NCBI GenBank assembly: GCA_965222705.1
Contig: CBDCUO010000001.1
Location: 205,039-269,038 of the forward strand
Source: JAFMDF01 sp965222705
GTDB lineage: Bacteria > Bacteroidota > Bacteroidia > Chitinophagales > Saprospiraceae
DNA length: 64,000 bases
Reading direction: 5' to 3'
Position numbers and translations under genes: made by a program. Below are positions 35,418 through 43,927 of the stretch, piece by piece; the stretch's first letter is position 1; each line of letters opens with the position of its first letter. Under the pieces are notes generated by a model. It worked only from the letters and a program-made list of their open reading frames with translations, ran no database searches and had not been told where the DNA came from.

Positions 35418-36740
35418 TTATTTTTTACTGTGTAATAATCCATAAAAAACTAAAAAACTCATCCCCCCCACCTGAAAATTGAGGGGCGCGTCTAGTAAAA
35501 ATACCAGACCATAGAAACAAAAAAAAGAGGTCGCCAGGACTTTGAGCCAATAGTCTTTTTGTTTCAAAAAATATATTAGACTTCCAGCCAAAAGCACTCC
35601 TAAAAAGCCCAAGCCTAAAACACCCGTTGATGCCCAATAGTATAAAAACTGGCTTTGCGTGTTTACGGGAAAGCCTAAATGATCCCGTTCGTATTCTTTA
35701 GCCATTTCCTTTTTATAGTCGCCGATACCAACACCTAGCAGGGGGTGCTTTTTTATCAACTCCCAACTATTTTTCCAGGAAAGCAGCCTTCTAATACTAG
35801 TGAAATGAGTATAGGAATAATTTTTAAAAGTTCCATCCTTAAAGGTTTGCAATTCCCAGTTCATTTGGTTGTATCGGACTTGAACAGCAGGAATGTTTTT
35901 GTAGGCCATGTAAGGGCTAATTATTGTAAAAAAGAGCCAGCCCATTATCAAAAGGCTATAAGAAAAAAAGGCACCTATTTTTTTTATTAAAATCGGGTGA
36001 AGGAAATAAAGATAGCTTCCAGTTATCCAAACAGTAAGGCCGAACAAAAAGCCAATTTGCGCTCCCCTTGCTCCGAGTATTAAAAGCGTAATTAAAAGAA
36101 TAATTAATATAAAGACAGCAGAAAGAAAGTCAACGACTGACTTGTATTGGTCGCTTGATTTTTTGCGCTTAAAGCATACTAGCCATAGCTGAAAAAAAAA
36201 TGCAAGCACTATCAAATAACTAAACTGTAAGCGATCTATAAATGGGCTGTATGCCCCAAATGCCCACCGTTTTTCATGCACTACATAGTCTTTTAACAAG
36301 GGAATGGCAGCCGTGATATCTACAATTAGCGGCTCCGGAAGCAGAGAGAAAGAGGATGTGATTAGCGCAGCAATTGAGCTGGCATAAACGAATATTTTTA
36401 GATAAAAGGGCTGCCTTTTTGTTATTAAAGATTGACCTATCAAAAAAATAAAGGGAATCGCTACAAAGTCAATTTGGCTCCATAAAATTTTTAGACCTGC
36501 ATTTAAATTACTAGAATTAAAAAGACTAGTCAATAAAGAAAGAAAAATAAAAACGGGAAGAATAAGCAACCGGTTTTGCCTTATAAGAATAGATTTTTTT
36601 TTAACCAAAAAAATCCACAGAGCAACCAGAATCAAGCCAACAAAAGCAATAGAGGCGAGCGCTTTAGAAAAGGGTAGGCTAATTAAGAGCGAACTAAAAA
36701 GAAAATGGAAAACATTTTTAGAGCCAGTTTTTGAAGCCAT
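35418..36740 (-). CDS. O-antigen ligase/polymerase family membrane protein
   Basis: A 440-aa polytopic inner-membrane protein with about ten to twelve hydrophobic segments. The Wzy_C-type region shows LGARGAQIGFLFG and, in the large periplasmic loop, SWELIKKHPLLGVGIGDYKK, which are typical of O-antigen ligases and polymerases. It likely joins or polymerises surface polysaccharide on a lipid carrier. Its start (ATG at 36740) lies seven bases after the upstream desaturase stop; an in-frame ATG at 36770 inside that gene is the alternative. No glycosyltransferase cluster is adjacent. Confidence 0.82.
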   Translation of the reverse strand: MASKTGSKNVFHFLFSSLLISLPFSKALASIAFVGLILVALWIFLVKKKSILIRQNRLLILPVFIFLSLLTSLFNSSNLNAGLKILWSQIDFVAIPFIFLIGQSLITKRQPFYLKIFVYASSIAALITSSFSLLPEPLIVDITAAIPLLKDYVVHEKRWAFGAYSPFIDRLQFSYLIVLAFFFQLWLVCFKRKKSSDQYKSVVDFLSAVFILIILLITLLILGARGAQIGFLFGLTVWITGSYLYFLHPILIKKIGAFFSYSLLIMGWLFFTIISPYMAYKNIPAVQVRYNQMNWELQTFKDGTFKNYSYTHFTSIRRLLSWKNSWELIKKHPLLGVGIGDYKKEMAKEYERDHLGFPVNTQSQFLYYWASTGVLGLGFLGVLLAGSLIYFLKQKDYWLKVLATSFFCFYGLVFLLDAPLNFQVGGMSFLVFYGLLHSKK

Positions 36741-36747
36741 GTTCAAA

Positions 36748-37722
36748 TTATTGGATAGCTTTCTTTCCAATTGCCATTTTTATGATTTCCCAATATCCGT
36801 TCTCTAGCAAAGCTTTTTCATAAAAACCTCGCTCTTTTAACAGTCGGTGCATTTTGGGCAAATTATAAGAGGGTACACTCATTAATAAATGATGTTCTAA
36901 ATGGTAATTGACATGGTGCGGGGCGAATAATATTCTTTCCAGCCAATTGGCATAGGTCGTGCGGGTGTTCCGCCATTCGTCTTCTGTATCCTGCACCATG
37001 GCATGCTCTGCGATTGATCGAATTCGAATAGAAAAATTAAAGGTGGTCAATAATGCTCCAATCCATAACAAATAAAGCCAAGGGGCGCCCACTAACCACA
37101 GTATTCCAAATAAAATTAGTTGGGAAATAATCGGCCCGTGTAAGTTTTTGATGAGAGTGCTAAACAATTCGCTCCAAGAGCGGTCTTTTTGATTCAATTT
37201 TTTTATTTCCTTGCTTAGGCTATACTTTAAATAGCCCAAGTGCATTCCGATTAGACCTATTTGGGATTTGATGCCCGTTGCACCAGACAAATCCCGAAAC
37301 ACCTTTCTAATCATGCTCATTATGGTCGTTGGATAGCCTTTGGTCAACGATATATCCGGGTCTTCAGCAGTACCCGTTGTCAAATGATGCTTTAGATGAT
37401 AAGGCCGATATTTTAGCATATCATTCATAATGGGATAACTTCCCAGCCACTTTCCGACAAAATTGTTCATTTTTTTGTTTTTAAAAAGAGCATAATGCCC
37501 AGCATCGTGCATAATGACAGAGCAAGCCAGTTGTTTGCCACCCAAAATAAATAAAGCAACCAGTATGGTTAAAGGATTGGGGAAAAAATAAACCAATGCA
37601 AAGACAGCGACAATCCAACCCCAGGTAGAGCTGATTTCAAAGATAGCACGCCAATCATTTTTTTGCATTAGTTCTTTTTTTTCTTGTGGCGATAAATATT
37701 TGGAAACAATTAAAGGATTCAT
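36748..37722 (-). CDS. Fatty-acid desaturase (second type)
   Basis: A 324-aa membrane di-iron desaturase with histidine boxes HDAGHYALF (about 90), HLKHHLTTG (about 127) and NYHLEHHLLMSVP (about 269), plus four hydrophobic segments. The third box, with LEHH, differs from the desaturase at 27 kb, so the two paralogues likely act at different positions or on different lipids. It is upstream of, and tightly spaced with, the O-antigen ligase gene. Confidence 0.88.
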   Translation of the reverse strand: MNPLIVSKYLSPQEKKELMQKNDWRAIFEISSTWGWIVAVFALVYFFPNPLTILVALFILGGKQLACSVIMHDAGHYALFKNKKMNNFVGKWLGSYPIMNDMLKYRPYHLKHHLTTGTAEDPDISLTKGYPTTIMSMIRKVFRDLSGATGIKSQIGLIGMHLGYLKYSLSKEIKKLNQKDRSWSELFSTLIKNLHGPIISQLILFGILWLVGAPWLYLLWIGALLTTFNFSIRIRSIAEHAMVQDTEDEWRNTRTTYANWLERILFAPHHVNYHLEHHLLMSVPSYNLPKMHRLLKERGFYEKALLENGYWEIIKMAIGKKAIQ

Positions 37723-37861
37723 TTCTTGAAGTATTTAAGACACTTTCCCAAATACTTTGTAAATTAAGAAAGTTAGTTTACAAAGTATCAAAGCACCAAG
37801 CGAATAAAATACTTAATGTAAAATATACAATAAGTAAGTAGCTTTATTAGCTGTTTTATTA

Positions 37862-37869
37862 TAACTTTG
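37862..37869 (+). promoter_or_regulatory. Candidate -7 promoter element for the HAD phosphatase gene
   Basis: TAACTTTG fits TAnnTTTG and lies 50 bases before the ATG. No good -33 TTTG is present at 19-base spacing. Confidence 0.4.
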
Positions 37870-37918
37870 CGATTCTTTTGTAATATATATTACATTCACA
37901 TTTTTTCAAAATATTTTT

Positions 37919-38356
37919 ATGAGTGATCTGCATAAGTTGGAGCAAGCGTTTGACCAAAGAGGACATTTAATTAGCCCCATTTTACCCAAAGGCGTCAAGA
38001 ATTTTTTGATTGACATTGACGGCACGATCTGTGATGACATTCCGAATGAAGAGCCAGAAAGAATGGGGACTTGTCTTCCTTATCCCGATGCCTTGAACAT
38101 TATCAACAAGTGGTACGAAGAAGGGCATATTATTACTTTCTTTACTTCGAGAACCGAGGAGCACCGAGAAATTACGGAAACCTGGCTGAAAAAACACAAT
38201 TTTAAATATCATGGACTACTAGTGGGCAAGCCAAGAGGCGGCAATTACCATTGGATTGACAACCATATTGTAAAAGCGACCCGTTTTAAAGGTAAATTTA
38301 CAGACCTCGTAGTGAAAACAAAAGAAATTGAAGTTTTCCAAAACAGTGAGAAATAG
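37919..38356 (+). CDS. Small HAD-superfamily phosphatase
   Basis: A 145-aa cytoplasmic protein with HAD motif I (FLIDIDGTICDD), motif II Thr/Ser in FFTSRTEEH and a later WIDNH acid motif. There is no cap domain. Orthologues in Bacteroidota are often labelled phosphoheptose isomerase, but the motifs seen here are those of a HAD hydrolase and not of a SIS-fold isomerase. The substrate is unknown; sugar phosphates are plausible. Monocistronic, with its own terminator. Confidence 0.8.
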   Translation: MSDLHKLEQAFDQRGHLISPILPKGVKNFLIDIDGTICDDIPNEEPERMGTCLPYPDALNIINKWYEEGHIITFFTSRTEEHREITETWLKKHNFKYHGLLVGKPRGGNYHWIDNHIVKATRFKGKFTDLVVKTKEIEVFQNSEK

Positions 38357-38376
38357 GTAGTATTTTTGAAAAAATA

Positions 38377-38412
38377 GCAACGGGTCAGTATAACTACTGA
38401 CCCGTTGTTGTT
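38377..38412 (+). terminator. Rho-independent terminator
   Basis: A perfect 13-bp stem (CAACGGGTCAGTA / TACTGACCCGTTG) with the loop TAAC is followed by TTGTTTT. It lies 20 bases after the HAD gene. Confidence 0.85.
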
Positions 38413-38544
38413 TTGGGAATTTGTTGCTTTAATCATTAGACTTTATTCTAAAAAATTTCGTATAGAGCATTTTCCAAACTACTGATTGGAGGCGGTTTGT
38501 GTGCAGACGCACACAAATCCGAATAAGGTCTATTCAAAATTAAT

Positions 38545-38552
38545 TATATTTG
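38545..38552 (+). promoter_or_regulatory. Candidate -7 promoter element of tRNA-Met
   Basis: TATATTTG matches TAnnTTTG 42 bases before the tRNA. Confidence 0.5.
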
Positions 38553-38594
38553 CACTCGTTTTTGAGGAGAAATATAGGCTATAGAGAATTTAAT

Positions 38595-38668
38595 GGCGAG
38601 GTAGCTCAGCTGGTTAGAGCGCAGGATTCATAATCCTGAGGTCGAGAGTTCAAGTCTCTCTCTCGCTA
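38595..38668 (+). tRNA. tRNA-Met (anticodon CAT)
   Basis: A 74-nt cloverleaf: acceptor GGCGAGG pairs with TCTCGCT through G-U wobbles. The anticodon stem-loop is CAGGA-TTCATAA-TCCTG with CAT, and the T-arm is GAGAG-TTCAAGT-CTCTC. It looks like an elongator Met tRNA, although CAT could also belong to a lysidine-modified Ile tRNA. CCA is not encoded. Confidence 0.92.
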
Positions 38669-38675
38669 CGGATAT

Positions 38676-38711
38676 AAAAGCCTTTAAATCAATGATTTAG
38701 GGGCTTTTTAT
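38676..38711 (+). terminator. Terminator after tRNA-Met
   Basis: AAAAGCC...AAATCA pairs with TGATTT...GGCTTTTT, which gives a stem ending in a T-run directly after the tRNA. Confidence 0.7.
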
Positions 38712-39255
38712 TTCTAGGAAGGATGTAAAATTTGCTCTGATTTGTTAAAAGTGACAAACAAAAGTAACAAACTTGATTCCTTTTTAGGAATTTCAAATAT
38801 GGCATTGCTTACCTAAAATTTTTATTCAGTCGGCACCCAAAAACGAAAGCTGCCAATCGCTTCCATTTTTCTTTCCTTAAGCATTCCCTCTTTGAGTGGC
38901 TATGTGGTGAAGAAATGCAGACGCATTAAGGTCTGCCAGCTATTAAAGTTTTTAATACAAATTTATTTATGTTTTTAACATTTTATAAAATACTGATTTA
39001 CAGCGTTAAAATACGTTAACATTTTTGCTTGCTTTTTTAATCTAGGTTAAACTTTCTTAAGGGAGCTATCCAGGGTAAAAAGTTATGGATATAGTTTTTA
39101 TTTATACCTACTTTGCAGTTGATTAACTGATTGTAACGCTTGTCGAATCGTTACATAATGCAGCATTGACCAGGTGGTTGTTGGTACTAAAAAAATATTA
39201 TTCACCTTTTGGGTAATTATCAGGCTCTTTCAGTATCAAGCAACCACTTTTTTGT
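38712..39255. other. Intergenic region without a supported gene
   Basis: About 540 AT-rich bases between tRNA-Met and galE. I see no protein-like frame, tRNA or clear repeat. Confidence 0.5.
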
Positions 39256-40293
39256 TCAACTTGAAGGGACTGCCATTTTATTCCTCCCCTTTTCCCATTC
39301 CCAGGCAGTTCGCATAATGTCATTAATATTTCTTTTTGGATGCCAGCCCAATAGTTTTGCTGCTTTATTGTAATTGGCATAAATAGCGATGACATCTCCC
39401 GCCCTTCTCGGTCCTATTTCGTAATTTAATTTTTGCTGATTGACCTTTTCAAAGGCCTCGATTGCCTCCAGCACCGTAACGCCTTCGCCGATGCCCAAAT
39501 TAAAAACTTCTGCATTGGTATCGTTCTTGTTTTCCAAGACAAATTGCAGCGCCTTGGTATGCGCATTGGCTAAATCCATTACGTGGATGTAGTCGCGAAT
39601 ACAACTTCCGTCTCTGGTGTCATAATCGTTCCCAAATACAATTAATTTCTCTCGTTTACCGATGGCTGTGCTGGTGATTACCGGCACAAGGTTGCTAGCA
39701 TTTTGGGTAGGCGACTCGCCAATCAAAGCACTTTCATGTGCGCCGGCGGGGTTAAAATACCGCAAAGAAATGGTATTAATGTTTTTGTATCTTTTTGAAA
39801 AATCTTGTAAGATATACTCGCCCATTTGCTTGGTTCGTGCATAGGGGCTTTCGGCTTCCTGGAAGGGCGTATCCTCGGTCACGGGGAGTTCGTCCGCATT
39901 TCCATAAGCAGAACAAGAGGAAGAAAAAATCAGGTTTTTCACCTCGAAGTCCTTCATGCACTGCAAAATATTCAGAAGGCTGCCCAGATTTTTTTGAAAA
40001 TAAAGCAAGGGTTTTTCTACGGACTCTCCCACGCTTTTGAGTGCTGCAAAATGAATAATGCCGACTAGATCCCGATTTTCCAAAAATAGCTGCCTGGTTG
40101 CTGGTAAATCACTTAAATCTATTGGATAATTTTTCACCCTGATTCCTGTAATTGCCTGAATTCCTTCCAGCACGACCGGATCGGAATTGGAGTAGTTATC
40201 CGCCGCGATTACCTCAAAGCCATGATCAATTAGATCTACTAAAGTATGGCTTCCAATATAGCCACAACCCCCCGTAACTAAAACTTTTGCCAT
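39256..40293 (-). CDS. galE: UDP-glucose 4-epimerase
   Basis: Interconverts UDP-glucose and UDP-galactose. The 345-aa SDR protein has the NAD motif VTGGCGYIGSHT at the N terminus, the catalytic SSSCSAYG with Ser and YARTK with Tyr/Lys, and SLRYFNPAGAH. The C-terminal NLGIGEGVTVLE and PRRAGDVIAIYAN complete the family pattern. It is divergent from manC, so two nucleotide-sugar genes share an intergenic region of 168 bases. Confidence 0.95.
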   Translation of the reverse strand: MAKVLVTGGCGYIGSHTLVDLIDHGFEVIAADNYSNSDPVVLEGIQAITGIRVKNYPIDLSDLPATRQLFLENRDLVGIIHFAALKSVGESVEKPLLYFQKNLGSLLNILQCMKDFEVKNLIFSSSCSAYGNADELPVTEDTPFQEAESPYARTKQMGEYILQDFSKRYKNINTISLRYFNPAGAHESALIGESPTQNASNLVPVITSTAIGKREKLIVFGNDYDTRDGSCIRDYIHVMDLANAHTKALQFVLENKNDTNAEVFNLGIGEGVTVLEAIEAFEKVNQQKLNYEIGPRRAGDVIAIYANYNKAAKLLGWHPKRNINDIMRTAWEWEKGRNKMAVPSS

Positions 40294-40461
40294 TTTTTTG
40301 AACTTTGTACTCTTTGGTAATGTGTTATTAGATTAGAGGAATGATAAAAAAATTCATACGAAAATAGGGCTTTAAAGTTGTAAGTGGAAATAAGGCGTTA
40401 ATTTAAACCCAAAGTCTATCCTTCTCGTAAAAAAAGTATCTTTTGCTAAAACCAATCAACT

Positions 40462-41541
40462 ATGCAAAACAACCCTCTTTCCAACAATACTTATGTGGCT
40501 ATCATGGCCGGCGGAATCGGTAGTCGCTTCTGGCCGGCGAGTAGAGTACAGCGCCCCAAGCAGTTTTTAGACATTATGGGTGTGGGAAAATCTCTAATTC
40601 GTTTGACGTTTGAGAGATTTTTAAAGCTCTGTCCGGCTGAAAATATCTTTATTGTCACCAATGGAATCTACAAAGATTTGGTGTTGGAGCATCTGCCAGA
40701 GCTGGGGGAGAATCAGATACTTTGTGAGCCTTCCAGAAATAATACGGCCCCCTGTGTAGCTTATACTGCCTTCAAATTGTATGACCTGAATCCCAATGCC
40801 AATTTTGTTGTCGCCCCCTCTGACCACATTATTCTAAAAGAGACCGATTTTATTGATTATTTAAAAAAAGCCCTAGACTTTACCAGTCGGCAAGATGCTT
40901 TGGTCACCTTGGGTATCCAACCGACTCGACCCGATACGGGCTATGGTTACATTAATTTTTCTGCGAATGGGTCGGCTATTCACAAAGTAGTGGAATTTAA
41001 AGAAAAGCCTGATTTAAATACTGCAAAGACTTATTTGGCTAGCGGTAATTATTTGTGGAATGCAGGCATCTTTGTTTGGAGAGCCGCTGCTGTTTTGCGC
41101 CAGTTCCAACAGCATGCTACAGAAATTTATACTATTTTAAAAAAGGGAGATACCTATTACAACACGCCAGCGGAGCAGGCTTTTATTGACAAAGCCTATC
41201 CGACTACACCAAGCATTTCAGTGGACTATGCCATTATGGAAAAATCCAGCAATGTTTATACCATTCCCTCCGAATTTGGCTGGTCGGACTTAGGCACTTG
41301 GGCTTCGCTATATGCAGAAGCTCCCAAAGATGCCGATGGCAATGTTGTCAATGGCGAAGCACTGACAAATGCTGTATCTAATTGTCTGATTCGCCTACCC
41401 AAAGGTAAACTGTTGGTCGCCAAGGGCTTAGATGATTTTATTATTGTGGACGAAGGTGATGTCTTGCTGATTTATCCCAAATCAAAAGAACAAGAAATCA
41501 AAGCCGTTACCCAAATGATTAAGGAGCAACAGTATTTGTAA
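40462..41541 (+). CDS. manC: Mannose-1-phosphate guanylyltransferase
   Basis: Makes GDP-mannose from mannose-1-phosphate and GTP. The 359-aa protein has the nucleotidyltransferase signature MAGGIGSRFWPASR with PKQFL, then EPSRNNTAPC, VVAPSDHII, FKEKP, GNYLWNAGIFVWR and SVDYAIMEKS. The C-terminal cupin isomerase domain of bifunctional AlgA-type enzymes is absent, so it is the monofunctional form. It probably supplies surface polysaccharide synthesis together with galE. Confidence 0.94.
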   Translation: MQNNPLSNNTYVAIMAGGIGSRFWPASRVQRPKQFLDIMGVGKSLIRLTFERFLKLCPAENIFIVTNGIYKDLVLEHLPELGENQILCEPSRNNTAPCVAYTAFKLYDLNPNANFVVAPSDHIILKETDFIDYLKKALDFTSRQDALVTLGIQPTRPDTGYGYINFSANGSAIHKVVEFKEKPDLNTAKTYLASGNYLWNAGIFVWRAAAVLRQFQQHATEIYTILKKGDTYYNTPAEQAFIDKAYPTTPSISVDYAIMEKSSNVYTIPSEFGWSDLGTWASLYAEAPKDADGNVVNGEALTNAVSNCLIRLPKGKLLVAKGLDDFIIVDEGDVLLIYPKSKEQEIKAVTQMIKEQQYL

Positions 41542-41755
41542 ATACCCTCTAATACAAGTGATTGACTAGCAATTTTTCGTATGGTTTGTCTGCCCTTTCA
41601 GCAGCCATTTTTCTAATCAAAAAGTCCCTAAAAAGAAATCACTGTTACTCATCTAACAGCAGTTACCTTTTGTCGAAAAACTACGGAAACTTTTAAACCT
41701 TTCCTGGTTTCCTAAGTTTTATAAGAATACTTTTGCGGCGAAAACAGCCTGGTAT

Positions 41756-42376
41756 ATGGACTTGAGAAATCAAATTTTAGAAAAATCGGAAGCCCTTTTT
41801 TTGCGCTATGGGCTAAGGAGCGTCACAATGGAGGACATTGCCCGACAATTGGGCATCTCCAAAAAGACGCTGTACCAATTTGTAGAAAACAAAATGGATT
41901 TGGTTTCTCAAATTATGCTGGCGCACATCGAAAATGAAAAAGCCTTGATAGAAGAGGTACGGATTAACTCGAACGATGCGATCGAAGAGATGCTAAAAAT
42001 TGCCAAATATGGGATTCAGCAATTGAGGAAATTATCGCCTGCGGTGATGTACGATTTGCAAAAATATTATCAGCACCTTTGGCAGATGTTACAGAAATTA
42101 CACCGCGTTCATATCCATAGCTTGATTAAAGAAAATATTGAGAGGGGAATCGAACAGGGCATTTATCGAGCAGATGTTCATCCGGATATTTTGGCAAAGA
42201 TTTATGTAATGAGCACAATGTCTGTAGTGGACGAGGAAGTTTTTCCAGCAAAAAATTATAACAAAGAAAATTTATTTGTTGAGTTTATTAAATACCATAT
42301 CCACGGAATTGCTTCTTCAAAAGGTTTGAAATTATATAAAAAGCATACCGAAAGAAGCGGAGTGGTGACTGACTAG
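41756..42376 (+). CDS. TetR/AcrR-family transcriptional regulator
   Basis: A 206-aa regulator with an N-terminal TetR helix-turn-helix (SEALFLRYGLRSVTMEDIAR, then QLGISKKTLYQFVENK at about 10-50) and an all-helical ligand-binding half. It precedes the TolC-MFP-RND efflux genes by 107 bases on the same strand, so it is probably the local repressor and part of the same locus. The inducer cannot be read from sequence. Confidence 0.9.
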   Translation: MDLRNQILEKSEALFLRYGLRSVTMEDIARQLGISKKTLYQFVENKMDLVSQIMLAHIENEKALIEEVRINSNDAIEEMLKIAKYGIQQLRKLSPAVMYDLQKYYQHLWQMLQKLHRVHIHSLIKENIERGIEQGIYRADVHPDILAKIYVMSTMSVVDEEVFPAKNYNKENLFVEFIKYHIHGIASSKGLKLYKKHTERSGVVTD

Positions 42377-42483
42377 GCGGCTAAGTATGAATAGGCTAGT
42401 TTTACAAAACGTTGACTAACAGACCATTTAAGCACTTAATCAATCACTTTAAAATTCAATGAAAAAAAATCGAAAGTAAATTT

Positions 42484-43848
42484 ATGAATAGTCCATTTAA
42501 GAAATCATTATTGACTGTTATGCTCGTTTGGCTGCTCGGCTTTGGATATGCACAGCGGACGCTTAAAATAGGCCTACAGGAAGCCATTCAATTTGCTGTG
42601 GAAAATAACCTAGAAATCAAAAATGCCCAGTTGAATATTTTAGATGCAGATCAGCAAATTTATGAGCGCAGGGCTATTGGTTTGCCCAATATCAGCGCCG
42701 CGTTTGATTACAATCGCTATCTGAAAATCCCTACTTCCGTCTTGCCTGCTGCCTTTGAAGAATTAATCAAATTAGGCAATGGCGGAGAGTTGCCGCCCGA
42801 TTTTTCTCCACAAGTTTCTTTTGCCTTAAAGCATAATATCACTACGGGGATCAACTTCCGCTCCATGATTTTTGATGGCAGCTATTTTACTGGATTAAAA
42901 GCAGCAAGGCTCTACCGAACACTCGTACAGGAAGAACTGGCAGACCAGTTAAGAGAAGTGCAAAACAGAGTGATTGATGCCTATATTCCCCCACTTTATT
43001 TTAACGAGAATTTAAAAATTTTGGATAAAAATATTACCAATTTAGAAAAGCTGTTATTTGAAACAAAAGCTTTGTATAAGGAGGGTTTTGTAGAGCAATT
43101 GGATGTAGATCGGCTGGAATTATCGCTGGCCAATTTATTAGTAGAGAAGGATAATTTGGTAAGGGAAAAGGCATCCGCTCTAAACCGGCTTAAAATGGTC
43201 ATGGGTTTTGAGAAAGAGATCGAATTACTCGTAACAGATGATATTGAAAAATTGCTTTCAACTCCTTCTAAAAATGATTTAGAAGGTGGTGTTAATTATT
43301 TTAATCGAACGGACTATAAATTAACAGTAACCAGTATTAAATTGAACCAACTCAATATTACTTATAATAAAAATTTTTACCTCCCGACTTTGTCCCTCAA
43401 TGCTTCTTATAATCAAACTTTTCAGGGAAATCAGCTATTTGGAGACCCCAATAGCTTTTGGGCACCGACTGCTTTGGTTGGGCTATCTCTGAATGTTCCT
43501 ATTTTTGACGGCTTTGATAAACGATCTAAAATTGAGCGCGCCAGGCTGAGTTATGAGATAGCCAAAAATCGGCAAACTCAATTAGCACAGCTAATTAATA
43601 TGGAGGTCAAAAACGCTCGAATCAAATATAAGGGAGCCATTCAAAAACTGGAAAGTCAAAAACAGAACCTAGCATTGGCAGAACGCATTTATAATACCAC
43701 CCAAATTAAATATAAAGAAGGAGTAGGCTCTAGCTTAGAGGTCACTACTGCGGAGCAAAGTTTGTTTGATACCCAACGCAATTATACGCTGACGCTTTTT
43801 GAGTTATTGGCAGCAAAATTGGAATTAGACAAGGTTTTGGGCAGGTAG
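42484..43848 (+). CDS. TolC-family outer-membrane efflux protein
   Basis: A 454-aa outer-membrane channel of a tripartite efflux pump. A signal peptide (about 1-23, ending YAQ) precedes two OEP repeats with long alternating helices (LQEAIQFAVENNLEIKNAQL; ALYKEGFVEQLDVDRLELSL; IKYKEGVGSSLEVTTAEQSL). It is the first structural gene of the operon and pairs with the adaptor and permease downstream. Confidence 0.92.
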   Translation: MNSPFKKSLLTVMLVWLLGFGYAQRTLKIGLQEAIQFAVENNLEIKNAQLNILDADQQIYERRAIGLPNISAAFDYNRYLKIPTSVLPAAFEELIKLGNGGELPPDFSPQVSFALKHNITTGINFRSMIFDGSYFTGLKAARLYRTLVQEELADQLREVQNRVIDAYIPPLYFNENLKILDKNITNLEKLLFETKALYKEGFVEQLDVDRLELSLANLLVEKDNLVREKASALNRLKMVMGFEKEIELLVTDDIEKLLSTPSKNDLEGGVNYFNRTDYKLTVTSIKLNQLNITYNKNFYLPTLSLNASYNQTFQGNQLFGDPNSFWAPTALVGLSLNVPIFDGFDKRSKIERARLSYEIAKNRQTQLAQLINMEVKNARIKYKGAIQKLESQKQNLALAERIYNTTQIKYKEGVGSSLEVTTAEQSLFDTQRNYTLTLFELLAAKLELDKVLGR

Positions 43849-43854
43849 AAAAAT

Positions 43855-43918
43855 CGCAAGACGGATTGGCAATCCGTCCTATCCTATTTGTTTAAACGGA
43901 TTGCCAATCCGTCTTACG
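43855..43918. repeat. Inverted pair of the dispersed palindromic repeat
   Basis: The left arm (43855-43877) and right arm (43896-43918) are reverse complements at 22 of 23 positions with an 18-base spacer. Each arm holds the core ACGGATTGGCAATCCGT or its complement, and each core is itself almost palindromic. It lies in the gap between the tolC-like and adaptor genes and could form a strong mRNA hairpin there. Confidence 0.85.
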
Positions 43919-43927
43919 TTTAATAAA

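Noticed and set aside
37919..38356. Annotation as phosphoheptose isomerase
   Set aside because: The visible motifs are those of a HAD phosphatase; no SIS-domain features are present.
38712..39255. Search for CRISPR-like or tandem repeats in the long gene-free stretches
   Set aside because: No regularly spaced repeats were seen here or elsewhere in the window.
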